DNA from: Phellopilus nigrolimitatus
Taxonomy: Eukaryota > Basidiomycota > Agaricomycetes > Hymenochaetales > Hymenochaetaceae
Reading direction: 5' to 3'
NCBI GenBank assembly: GCA_021029095.1
Contig: JAJOHG010000008.1
Coordinates: 1,054,001-1,118,000, forward strand
Length of the DNA: 64,000 bases
Positions 32,964-45,271 of the stretch are shown here, piece after piece. Each line of letters begins with the position of its first letter. Position 1 is the first letter of the stretch. The translations under genes and the position numbers were made by a program. The notes below the pieces were generated by a model, which saw nothing but the letters and a program-made list of their open reading frames with translations, was not told where the DNA came from and made no database searches.

Positions 32964-33473
32964 TCAGCTCAGCAAACATACTCCTGGCTCTTTGAGCTTT
33001 TTCTCAATTTCTTTGTCCATGGCAGCCATTGCTTTCTTTGCTTCGTGGGAGCCATCTTTATCGAATGTACATTCACTGAAGGGGACCTTCGAATTCTTCA
33101 ATTTTGCTATACTTTTATCATGATCAAAAATTGTCCGACAGGACAGCTGCTGGTGTGGATGAATGAATTGTACATACCTTTCAGAGTCGTTTTACCCACA
33201 CTGTAATGATATTCGATATATATTGCATTGGTTTTTTCATGCCAGTCTGTCAGTGGCAGTCAGATACGCTGTACCATCAGCATTTTGCAGTAATTGCGAG
33301 ATAAATGGCAGAGTACGCACAATCCCTAAAGGTGTCCGCGTCTGTGATGTGTTCGATTTTCCCGCCTTTGATGAGAAACTGCTGCTTTAAAGGACCACTG
33401 CAAGCTCACCTTCAAGGTGTTCCTTTCCGATGACCTCAAAGTTTGAGTTACTGCAGTTAGGGTTTGATGACAT
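32964..33473 (-). CDS. Small CaaX-box protein, copy 3 (intact)
   Basis: Predicted 106-residue protein; exons 33473-33410, 33365-33321, 33246-33178 and 33106-32964. All three introns have GT...AG ends, lengths of 44-74 nt, and keep the frame. The protein begins MSSNPNCSNSNFEVIGKEHL, continues with KIEHITDADTFRDYWHEK and IYIEYHYSVGKTTLK, and ends in a Lys/Glu-rich helix (AMAAMDKEIEKKLKEPG) followed by CLLS. Cys-aliphatic-aliphatic-Ser at the extreme C-terminus is a canonical farnesylation signal, predicting a lipid-anchored cytoplasmic protein. It lacks an MDxF-type start and a processed peptide region, so a mating pheromone precursor is unlikely, and it does not resemble G-gamma or Ras. Two degenerate paralogues lie at 14766 and 31423. 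Function unknown. Confidence 0.65.
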
Positions 33474-33544
33474 CGAGAGAGATCGGGATTCTAATAGGTT
33501 CTGGGTCTTTCAGAAACTTATGGGCAATATCAGACTCGATGACT

Positions 33545-33554
33545 GTCTTATATA
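33545..33554 (-). promoter_or_regulatory. TATA box of small CaaX gene, copy 3
   Basis: TATATAAGAC on the minus strand, 72-81 bp upstream of the ATG at 33473, inside a stretch conserved with copies 1 and 2. Confidence 0.6.
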
Positions 33555-34485
33555 GCAGTGAAGGTTGTTTGGAAATCGCGCAAGTAAACATGAGCATATG
33601 GAGATGTATATGGAGATGTAGTTTGTGGAATGTGCAAACGAATATATTTGCAAGGCCGGTAGTCCCTTACCTGTCGCTAGTGCATATACTGCATCCTCGT
33701 AACCAGTCGCTCCCAACGCTTCAATGACAAACATTGCAGTACGTTCTCACAGGCTGTGGCGAGCGGCCACGAACCTATCGCTTTCTGGTCAATTGCCATG
33801 GAGCAAGTTGAGGGATAGATAACACGTATCTATTTCTTGTCCTTATGCCGGTGACTACGAGCCCACCTCTCGTCCTGGCCAATTTTCCGGTACTATTACT
33901 ACGCAGCCGAAGAGCATACTTTGCATGTTATCAAGCTCTAGTCGTCAAAAGAGTTAAGAGGCGTAAATCGTGTATTATTTTTGTCCGTCGGAGGTACTTC
34001 TTGTCAAAAAGGGACGGCCGCGACGACGTTGAGGCCAGTTCTGCGCCACGAGCCGTAAACAAGCGAATTGGCCGGTTACACCGCCTGGGAGACAGAGGTA
34101 CGCCACTTGGCCGTTCTGACTTTTAGAGCCTGCAATATCGTGGCAACTTGGCAACCAGTGACTTTGCTAGATGTTCGCCAATGTCTTGCACAGTCGCGCA
34201 ATTTTCTTATCACGAGGCCATAAGCAGTCTAGAGCACATAGCTTGCTTGAAGGAGATGGGGATTATAGCAATCACACGATGCACAATTGTATGATTTTTG
34301 TAGCGTAACAACTCGGAAGACCTCTGCCGACCTGAAAAATATTTCAATCATGACGTAATCTTCCCTTCTGGGCTCGTGACCAGCCACCAGTCTTTTCCGA
34401 CAGACTACCGCTGGGTGCAAGCCGGGATTAGAACAGCGGGCACTCTATAAATCCTCTTCCTTCTTGATTGCTTGTGCTTTTCCTT

Positions 34486-34806
34486 GAGCGAATCGTTCTG
34501 TCAACGTCTTCGCTGCATCTCGCATTGACCACTTAGCATGTCTTCTGTCCGACGCGGCAGTCCGCTACCCAGCAGACTCTTCCGATCATGTGTATTTCCC
34601 GCAGACTCCTCCGGTTGAAACTTCACCAGCCTCTCCTTCATCTTTCGATCAGGCTCACAGGTTCTGCGCGTCTGTCTTCGCGTCTGGAAGAAATCTGCGT
34701 CGGCCCGTCTACTGCTTGTCATGCAAAGATTTTGTCCAAGAATATAGGAAGCAAATACATGCGCTCTATCATGGGATGCGAGTTATATATTGCAACGCTC
34801 ATTAAA
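34486..34806 (+). other. Possible orphan exon or gene fragment
   Basis: An open stretch without its own ATG reads protein-like sequence (SSDHVYFPQTPPVETSPAS, then FCASVFASGRNLRRPVYCLSC and DFVQEYRKQIHALYHG) to a stop at 34804-34806, about 50 bp before esterase copy B. A TATAAAT at about 34447 and an alternative ATG at 34538 in another frame are present. It could be the 3' end of a decayed gene cut by the duplication boundary. No homologue recognised. Confidence 0.25.
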
Positions 34807-34858
34807 TAAGACGGCTATTGAGCTTGGGTGCAGCAAGCATTCTCTGGGCCCAATCAAA

Positions 34859-37405
<2,547 letters not shown>

Positions 37406-37508
37406 CGGGGCGCGGCCGGCGGCGCGCTCTTCACTTGTGTAAAACAAATATTGAAAATATCTGGTTTGGGAGGATTTGGTGAAATTTAGCGGTGGAGATA
37501 CTTGTGCC

Positions 37509-37812
37509 GAAAAGGGTTAGAATATATAAATTGTGAAAGGTTTGGATTTTGATTTGCTCCCGCGTTGATGGGGAAATAGATGTTGATGGGGAACGATCTG
37601 CGGGACTATTCGTGGACGCCCGTTGTAATCGTGTACTTTGGATATGAAGAGAGCAAGGAAAAGGCGGAAAGGAAGAAAGGAAAAAGAAAGAGCGGCTGTG
37701 TGGCTGGGACTCGCCATTTAGGGGAATCATAAGCCGACAGCCGACCACCGACAGCTGCCCGCCGCCGTGTGCAAGCGTGCCGGCCGTAGCGTAGTCGAAG
37801 GGCAAGATCCTC
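37509..37812 (+). repeat. Duplicated promoter-like segment, copy 1
   Basis: About 300 bp closely matching 38936-39230: shared AATATATAAATTG, GGATTTGCTCCCGC, GGAATGATCTGCGGG-like, AGCAAGGAAAAGGCGGAAAG and CCGGCCGTAGCGTAG blocks in the same order. The second copy leads directly into the GPI-anchored protein gene, so this copy is probably a transplanted promoter. Here it is joined to a truncated reductase fragment. Confidence 0.75.
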
Positions 37813-37821
37813 GTGGGCTCG

Positions 37822-38606
37822 TGTCGTCGACCTCCGTCGGCTGCTACGCGATCCAGCTTGCGCGGCTCTCACCAGCCAACCCACTCATCCTCACCACCGC
37901 GTCCCCGGACAACGCGGCATATCTCCGGTTTCTCGGCGCCGACCACGTACTCGGCTACCACACCCCAGACTGGGCGGCGCAGGCTGCGCGCATCGTCGAA
38001 GAGAATAGCGCCGAGCTTCTTTACGGCCTCGATTGCATATCCGAGGGCCCGACCGTGGGCGCGCTGAGTCAGGCGTTCAAGGGCAAGGGAAAAAAATTGC
38101 AACGGTACGCGGGCCGACGCAGTGGGACGGCGCAGCCGTAGAGGCGGGTGTCGTCGCGGAGTACATGGCCGTGTGGACTTTACTCGGGCGGGAGTTTTGG
38201 TACAACGGTCTGCTGCCATTCCTTTCGATCTTGGGGACACAGACTCACGATTTTATCCTCAGGCGGAATTCATTTCCCCGCAGAGCCTGCGCACCGTGCG
38301 CTCGCGGCGTCCGTTTACGCATATATATCTGGCACGAATCCAGCGTCTCCGATCGTCTCTGGTGCCCTCAGAGCGAACAAGGTACGCCTGCGACTCTGAG
38401 GCCGCTGCGCGCGGAGAAGATGGCGTATCGGACTGGAGGAATGATGGGCAGTGTATGCCTTTGACTTGTCAATAACGATACATCCGGAAGTCTTTTGAGA
38501 GCAAGTGAACAGGGGATGTAATACAGATGCTGCCCGGGTCTGAAATACGGCAAGCTTGCGTAAATATTCATATAACTTGTCATCGCAGGCTCTGCGAGCG
38601 GACACT
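37822..38606 (+). pseudogene. Truncated, frameshifted copy of the medium-chain reductase
   Basis: Corresponds to 29260-30113 of the parent gene and flank. It starts inside the nucleotide-binding domain at TSVGCYAIQLA, so the catalytic GroES-like half is missing. An A-run after GKGK is longer by two bases and shifts the frame, and about 85 bp encoding VRLMPGGLADVPEAF are deleted. Downstream flank is also shared with the parent (ATACATCC...GGGGATGTAAT). The upstream junction is with the duplicated promoter-like segment at 37509-37812. Confidence 0.85.
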
Positions 38607-38935
38607 GACAGAAATACAGAAAGTGTCGCATCCTGCCTTATATGGAAATATACCGATGGAAATCAACCGACATGTCGAGTTAAGTTGAATATATCTGTAT
38701 TCTTGTACAACAAAGGCTTCCACGGCTTGCATGAAGTCGAATTGCAAGGCGGCACATTGGACTCTGGAGTGTGTTGATTGGTTTCCACAGGCGGATGGGA
38801 ATAGATTTGCATATAAGGCAGGATACAAGACTTTTTGGACTTCCTGTACGTACCTGTAACTAGCTGGATCAAAATAGAGTCTTGTACCGTCAAGCAGATA
38901 TTCATTAGATAGATGTACTTATGTCGAAAAGGGTT
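38607..38935. other. AT-rich spacer, no gene seen
   Basis: About 330 bp between the reductase fragment and the second promoter-like segment. No coding frame supportable. Confidence 0.45.
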
Positions 38936-39230
38936 ATGTAGAATATATAAATTGGAAAAGGGTCTGAATTGGATTTGCTCCCGCCAGCGCCAATTCGATT
39001 ATTGATGGGGAATGATCTGCGGGTCTATTTGTAGACCCTCGTTGTAGTCGCGTAACTTTCCGGATGAAAGGAGCAAGGAAAAGGCGGAAAGGGAGAAAGG
39101 AGGAAAGGAGGAAAGGAAAAGAAAAGAAAAGCGCGGTCGCCATTCGGGGGAATTACAAGCTGACAGCCGACAGCTGCCCGCCGATGCCGGCCGTAGCGTA
39201 GCCGAAGAGCAAGATCCCCGTGGGCTCGTC
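38936..39230 (+). repeat. Duplicated promoter-like segment, copy 2
   Basis: Partner of 37509-37812. It includes a purine-rich GGAAAGGAGGAAAGGAAAAG tract near 39090-39130 and ends about 130 bp before the ATG of the GPI-anchored protein gene, the position expected of its native promoter. Confidence 0.7.
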
Positions 39231-39362
39231 ACAGCACAGCGCAACGAGCTTCCTGCCTTCCAGCCCCTAAGTAAGCCTCTCGCCGTCCTTCCTCTCTTTC
39301 CAACCACACGCTCTTTTGCCTCCGTCCCCCCCTCGAAACAAAAACAAAGAAAGAAAAAAGAA

Positions 39363-40202
39363 ATGCTCGCGCGCACCGCCGTCGTCCTCGCCGCCGCTGC
39401 CGGCTTCGTGTCCGCGCAGCTGCAGGTGCTCGTCCCCGGCGGGCCGAACCTGTGGTGGGGTGCGTGCTGTCCGCGCTTGCCCGGCCTGTGGGCTGGCTGC
39501 CGCTGCCGCTGACTTGACTTGATTCCTCGACCGCGCAGTCGCCAACTCGGAGAACAACATCATCTGGAACTGCAAGGAGTCGCAGGTCCAGGACTTCACC
39601 GTCCTGTGCGTCCCTCTTTCCCCTCCCTCCCTCCTCCCTCTCTCCCTCTCGCACGCGCGACTGGGCTGACTGCCTGACGCTGATGCGCGCGGCCAGGCTG
39701 TCCAACTCGGACCCGAAGGTGCTCACCTCCGCCGAGGCGATCGTCGCCATCCAGCAGAACTACGTCTGCTCGCAGACGCTCACGACGCAGCAGGCCAACT
39801 TCAGCGTCGCGCAGAACTACAAGGTCCAGTTCGCGAACCCCCTCAACGCCTCAGACGTGCGTCCCCCCTCCCTCTCCTTCCCTTCTCCTTCCCCCTCCCT
39901 CTCCTTCCCCCTCCCTTCTCTTCCCCCTCCTTTCGCGCCTCGTCCTCTGAGCCGCCACCCCGCAGGTCTACGCCGAGTCCGACTTCTTCGAGGTCAAGCC
40001 CGCCGGCTCGACCTACCCCGCAAGCTCCGCGACGCCCACCGCCGGCGCGTCGTCCACCAGCGGCTCCGGCTCCGGCTCCGGCTCCGCGACCGCCTCGGGC
40101 GGCGGCGCCTCCGCCTCCGGCAAGTCCTCCGGTGCCGCCCCCGTCTCCGCCCCGGCGCTTGGAGCGCTCCTCGCGGGCGCCGTCGCGGCGCTCGCGCTCT
40201 GA
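39363..40202 (+). CDS. GPI-anchored cell-wall protein, KRE9/KNH1-type N-terminus
   Basis: Predicted 186-residue secreted protein; exons 39363-39459, 39539-39605, 39697-39856 and 39966-40202. A signal peptide (LARTAVVLAAAAGFVSA) precedes LQVLVPGGPNLWWVANSENNIIWNC, which fits the Ser/Thr-rich GPI-anchored KRE9/KNH1 beta-sandwich family common in agaricomycetes. The domain is followed by a Ser/Gly/Ala-rich spacer with a (SG)n run. The hydrophobic tail APALGALLAGAVAALAL lies at the extreme C-terminus, with small residues upstream suitable for GPI attachment. It probably sits at the plasma membrane or in the wall. The precise biochemical role of these proteins is not established. Confidence 0.87.
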
Positions 40203-40622
40203 GGGAGAGGCGGTGATGGGATTTGCGGGCTTGCTTGGTTTGGCTTTGAACTTTGGGCCAGGGGTGTCGCGCTCCGGCCTCTTTGTCTTTCTCTCTCCAA
40301 TTGTTTTCGGCCGCTTACTTATTGGGCCTCTACGGTACGGTGTTGTTCTGTCGGACTAGCTAGGGTAGTTTTCTTTCTTTTTTATCTTGGTCTGTTGGGG
40401 GAAATAGCTATTCGCCGCTCGCTCGGGACACGCACGCAGACACACACTTGCCCATTCGTATTTACGTATTACGTAGCCCCCTTTTTTCCCCCGCTCCGCG
40501 TGTAGCCGCCCTGTGGTCGGCGCTATCAGCCGCGCCGTCGCGCGCTCTGCAATGACATTCATTCGTTTGGTACCGCACTTGTAGTTATACACTCGCGCCG
40601 CGTATACGAAGAAAATTATGCC
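40203..40622. other. Convergent 3' region, no gene seen
   Basis: 420 bp between two convergent genes, containing T-rich tracts. Nothing coding supportable. Confidence 0.45.
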
Positions 40623-43238
40623 TCATGCCTCACGCCCCTCCGCGTCCCCGGCTCCAGCTCCGGCACACTCCCCCACACCACAGCCGCGCCAAAACACGAT
40701 CTCGATCTCCCGCCGCCCGCGCGTCCCGCCGGGGCCGGCGTCGCGGCAGGGCACCCCGCAGCTCGCCAGCCCGAGCGCGTCCCACAGCGCGCGCGCCGCG
40801 GCCTTGCGCTACTGCGCTCGGCGCGAGCGAGCGAGAATCAGCCGTCGTTTTTTTTTGTCTGAAGAGGGGACGGGGCAAAAACGCACCTCGAGCATGGCCG
40901 CGCGCACGCCCGGGTAGGCCCGCGCGACGCGCGCGGCGTCGAACGCGACGGAGACGTCACCGGCGCGCTCGGGGGCGGAGCTGGTGCTCGTGTTGGTGCT
41001 GCTGCTGGCGAGCGTTGTTGGAGCGTCGGAGGAGTCGCTTGGCCTGGATTCGGACGCGGCCGCCTCCTCCTCCTGCTTCACGCCCGCCCCCGCAACCGCG
41101 CCGCGCGCGTGCTGCACCCGCTTGATCGACCACCGCGCGGCGGGCGCCGCCTGCGCGTGCACGTGCACGTCCCGCGGCGGCGGCAGGTAGGTGACCACGC
41201 GCTGCTGCTGCACCCCGTCGCGGGCTGCCGGGGCCGACGGCAGCGCCGCGGGCAGCGCGATGGGGAGCTGGAAGCGCGCCGACTGCTTCGTCGCGCCAGC
41301 GTTCTTCGCCCGCTTGCGCGCGGGCAGCGTCGACCAGCCCGCGTCGCCGTCCTCGTCTGCGAGCGCCGCGTACGCGTCTGGCGCGGCGCGGACACGCTTG
41401 GGGGGAGAGGGCGCGGGGCGGACGGGCTTTGGTGTGGGGGGCAGCGCGCGGCGCGCTGCCGGCGGGGGGTGGACGAAGGAGGTGAAGGACGCCGCGGGGA
41501 GGGGCGCCGCGTGCGCCGCGGAGCGGTCCTTTTCTTCCGTTTCGTCCCTGGGAGCTTCTTCGTCTTCGTCTGCTGTTTGTGGACGAGGATTTGGGCAGGC
41601 GCCCGACACGCCCAGATGCGAGGTCTGGGAGAACGTGTGCTCGTTGGCTGCTGCGTACCTGACAAAGTCGCTCGCGCCGCCGTCCTGCCCATGTACAAAG
41701 GTGCCAGGAACGGGTATGGCGTACGACAGCCCGAGCGCCGCCCGCCCAGGATGCAGCACGCCGTCGGAAGTGGGATACTTGGCCGGCGAAGAGAACGCGT
41801 GCAGCGGCGCGTCTTGTCTTGTGATTCCGTGCTTTCTCGGCGGCGGTGCCGCCTCGTCGTCGAGCCCGGGGGCTCGCACTCCGTGCCAACGAGGGAAGGT
41901 CAGGCTTGCGCTGGCTTTCGCCGCCGCCGTTTGGTTGACTTGGGGAGTCGCGATGTTCGTCGGCGGCGTGGTCTGCCTGTATGCGCCCGTAACGTGACGC
42001 AGGGGCGATGAGAACGGTCCCTGCAGTCGCGCCTGTTGTGAGTTGGGCGCTGGGGCGTGCTTGTGTGAGTTGAAAGGCGCTAGTTTTGCGGCGCATATAT
42101 TGAGGTCAGACACCATATTAGAAGCGGGAGGAAGAGGATGAGCAGCACTGGTACCTCGAGGTGCCGGAAACGTCTTCTGGTCTCCACCTGAAGATGGCTT
42201 ATTAGCATATAATGATGGTTTCAGCGGTGCGAAGCGAGTTGGTCTTGGAGGAGTGGGACAATCGGTGAGCAAGCTAGTGTTTGGTTCTTCGTCAGGCCAG
42301 AAAGAGATAGGTGCAGCTCCAGGCTCCAGGTCCAGGTTTCTGGATTCATTAGTGTAATTAGCGTTATCGTTGTAGGTTAAATCATTTAGAGCTTGTGAAT
42401 CTGGTTGAAGTTCAGCGTGGGTTGGAACATGAGTAGGGTAAGGAGCACAAGGAGCAAGAGCAGAGACGGTACGAGGACCAGAAGAAATGGGAGTTGGAAA
42501 GCGAGTTTGCTTTAGAGGAGAACGTCGGGATATCAGAGGTCGGGCGAATGGGTGAGACGGCGGAAGCGACTTCACGTCAGTGCGTTCACCAATAGAGCCG
42601 ACAGGCTTGTTCGTGGGCCTGTTCGTTTTTTCAGCAGCAAAGAAACCCTCGATCGTCCGCTTCTTCATCTTCAGGTCCGCCTTCTTTCCGCTCACGGCAG
42701 CCGAAGCGCTGGCCGCCGCAGGAGGCGCGAAGCCACGGCCAGGCCGCGCGTCGGCGGGGGGCGGCTCGTGCGGTTTTGCCGCTGCTGCGGGCGTGAGGTC
42801 CGGCGCGAGGCCGGGGCCCGCGCTGAAGGACGCGTGCGCGTGCGCCGGCCGCGAGGCGGCGTTCACGCGCGCGATGCTCCACGGGTTCGCCTTGAACTCC
42901 GCCGCGTCCGCGTCTGCGCGCGTCGCGATGTCGAGGTCCCGCAGGAGCTGCGCGTCGTCCGAGAGCGCCGCCTTCCGCGTCGGCTCCAGCTGCCCCCGGG
43001 CCGCGCCGTCTTTTCCGTCCTTGCTGACTTGCTTGTCTTTGTCTTGCGCGTTGCTGGCGGCGGCGGTGTTGCCGTCGCCGCCGCCGCCGTCGTCGTCGGA
43101 GTCGCTCGAGTCGGAGTCGGATTGGAAGCCGCCGCCGCGGAACGAGAAGGACCATTGCGAGTCGGATTTGGAGCTGGAGTTGGCGGCTGAGGTGCCTGTG
43201 GGCTTGGGGTCGGAGGCGTCCAGCAAGAGGCCGGGCAT
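40623..43238 (-). CDS. Large disordered, probably nuclear protein of unknown function
   Basis: Predicted 843 residues from exons 43238-40887 and 40802-40623. The start at MPGLLLDASDPKP is preferred for its CCACCACCATG context; an in-frame ATG at 43340 would add 34 residues. Most of the protein is low complexity: an acidic Ser/Asp run (SDSDSSDSDDDGGGG) near residue 35-50, Pro/Ala-rich blocks, and basic clusters (GKKADLKMKKR, PARKRAKN). A motif KRTIEGFF near residue 190 resembles a PCNA-interacting (PIP) box without the usual Gln. The second exon gives a short ordered tail (ALWDALGLASCGVP, REIEIVFWR). The middle section (about 42000-42600) has lower GC than its flanks. No catalytic domain was found. 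Confidence 0.65.
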
Positions 43239-43565
43239 GGTGGTGGTCGTGGACAGACGCGCCTGGAGTGCGAGGCTCGAAGCGCGTGCAGTGAATCCTT
43301 CCCACGTCTGCATACACCCAGCGTCTTGATACAAATACATGCATGTTATTTCAGCGGAGTACTAGTATGAGTACAGACACAAAGCAGTACACGACGTAGG
43401 GGAGGCGAAAGAGAAAAGCCGGGCAGACAGAACAGAAACATTAACAGAGCGTGTAATACTAGGGAATATCGTGCCGCATATAGCACCGCGCACGATGGAG
43501 AGAACGGGGTAAACAGTAACCAATAGCGAAAACAACTTCACCTCCTTCTAAGGGCCGGCGTATCA
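43239..43565. other. Intergenic, no gene seen
   Basis: About 330 bp; holds the upstream region of the disordered-protein gene and the 3' region of the Cdc20-family gene (both on the minus strand, transcribed right to left). Possible upstream in-frame codons to 43340. Confidence 0.4.
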
Positions 43566-45271
43566 TCACCGGATGATGCTCTGAGACCACATGTCCTCCT
43601 CGACGCGAGAGTCAACCTCCTGCTTCCCGAACACCTTGTAAATCCTAATTGAGTCGTCCGAGCCGCACGTCACGAGCCGCGTCCCGTCGGGGCTCAGGCA
43701 GCTGTGCGTGATGCGTCCGTGCGGCGCGTCGAACACCTTGCCCGTCAGCTCCCCGCGCGGGTAGCTGTGCACGAGTATCGAATGTCTCCGGGGCGCGGGG
43801 AGCGCGACCGCGCCGTCCGACGCGGCGAACGCGTACCCGTGCGTCGAGACAATCTCCCGGCAGCTCGGCGCGAAGTGCAGCGAGGTCACCTGCGAGTTTG
43901 TGTTGATGACGAGCTTCTTCTGCCGGCCGTGCGTGGCGTCCCAGAAGCGGATCGCGCCGTCCTTTGTCCCGCCGCCCGTCGCGAGTAGATCGGGCGACCA
44001 GGGACACCACGCCATCGCTTTCACGGTCGACAGGTGCTTCCGCGCGCGCCATCTGCACCCGAGGCTGTTTAGATCTGTGCTGCAGGCGTCGGGGGTCTGA
44101 GCGCCGCTTGCGCTTGGGCTGGAGCTGAGACTAAATGCAGTGTCTGAGCTTGCGGAGGATGGGAGATCGAGACCGAGGATTCCAAGCGGATGTGATTTGC
44201 TTGCTCGGGCGTCCCAACAGACGACAATTCCGTCTCCGCCGCCGGTAGCGAGAAACCGCCCGTCGGGGCTCCACTCGACACCGCATATCCGAGCTTTGTG
44301 CGATCTGATATTCTTTCCGCCCTTCGGCACTCGTATGTCGAACTGACGCATCTGCCCAGTCTGGTACCCTACCGTCATCACATTCGAGTCCTTCCAGCTG
44401 AAGTCACCGACAAAGTCCTTCTCGTGGTGCGGCGCAAAATCGCGGACAAGAAGGTGCGAATCAGGCTCGTAGACGCGGACGTGCCCGCAGTCGTTTCCGA
44501 CGGCGAGGCTGGCCGAGTCCGGACTCCAGTTGATGCACGTCGCGCTTTCGTCAGGGTTGATGCCCGCGACACGGCCGATGGTCTGCGTCTTCATGTTCCG
44601 GAAGACGACTGAGGATCGCATCGCAACTGCAAGGAGGTCCTTGTTGCTCCAGGCGGCCAGTCGCGAGTAGAAGTCATCATCCAGCCCGGGCGCGCCGAGG
44701 CATGTCTCGGGTGTCGCGCATAGATTTGTGGAGGCTGACGTCGCGGACGGAGGGGTGGGTATCTCGTATAGACTTCTTGTGAGGCGCTGAAACTCTCTGC
44801 GAAAGGGAACAGTATTTCGGGGTTGATCGGCTGGGTTCACGTTCTCTTGCGGCCGGAAGTACAGACGTCTGTCGCCTGCCTCTCCGATTGCCTTTGCAAG
44901 ACGGCGAGACCGAGGTGTTGCGCACAGGGGTATCGTATGTTCGGCAGCATCCGCGACGAAGCGGTCGCGCTATATACGCACACATAAGGTCAGAGAGCGA
45001 TGTTATGAGAGGTTGCAGCGCACCGAGCTCTTGCCCTTATAGAGTCTTCGCTGCTCACTCGGCCCGGCCAACTCGTCCTGCATGATCGCGAAGCTGGCCA
45101 TGGAGCTCCGCCGCCGCTTAGACTGCCCATTGTTTTGTATTCGGAAGGGAAATAGTTTCTTGTCGAGCTTGCATTGCGGGCTCTCGTCGTCGGAACTGCT
45201 CAAGTCCGCTGGTCAGCATCGGCAGCTATGTCAGGAGGACAAGATAAAACGCGTTAATACCTAGCTGGCAT
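43566..45271 (-). CDS. Cdc20/Cdh1-family APC/C activator, divergent
   Basis: Predicted 529-residue WD40 activator of the anaphase-promoting complex, from exons 45271-45261, 45198-45024 and 44969-43566 (phases 2 and 0). The C-terminal propeller is clear (SPDSASLAVGNDCGHVRVYE, HKARICGVEWSPDGRFLATGGGDG, KAMAWCPWSPDLLATGGG, DGAIRFWDATHG), and the protein ends in Ile-Arg (QSIIR), the IR tail that docks on APC/C. The C-box, normally DR(F/Y)IPxR, is DRFVADA here, followed by the usual HTIPLCATPRSRRLAKAIG. The short basic N-terminus (KRRRSS) and a Ser-rich insert between blades 3 and 4 (about 44070-44180) are atypical. It resembles meiosis-specific relatives (Ama1/Mfr1-like) more than a canonical Cdc20, but assignment within the family is uncertain. 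Confidence 0.85.

Larger units (their letters stand above)
32560..34240 (-). repeat. Inverted segmental duplication, right arm
   Basis: Reverse-complement counterpart of 14215-15735; see that entry for landmarks. This arm carries the only intact small CaaX gene. Between the arms lie about 17 kb including kinase, CSN5, eL20 and reductase genes, so an inversion by recombination between the arms is conceivable. Confidence 0.72.

Noticed and set aside
32964..33473. Small CaaX gene as a mating pheromone precursor
   Set aside because: Ends in a CaaX box, but it is longer than usual, has a highly charged helix directly before the Cys, and lacks the MDxF-type start and an ER/DR cleavage motif at the expected distance.
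40957..42096. 379-codon Arg-rich frame inside the disordered-protein gene
   Set aside because: Same-strand shadow frame in GC-rich DNA; the longer frame continues across the whole exon with acidic and basic blocks.
44677..44985. Basic 102-codon minus-strand frame at the start of the Cdc20-family gene
   Set aside because: It is out of frame with the C-box region; the frame giving DRF...IPLCATPRSRRLAK is the conserved one.
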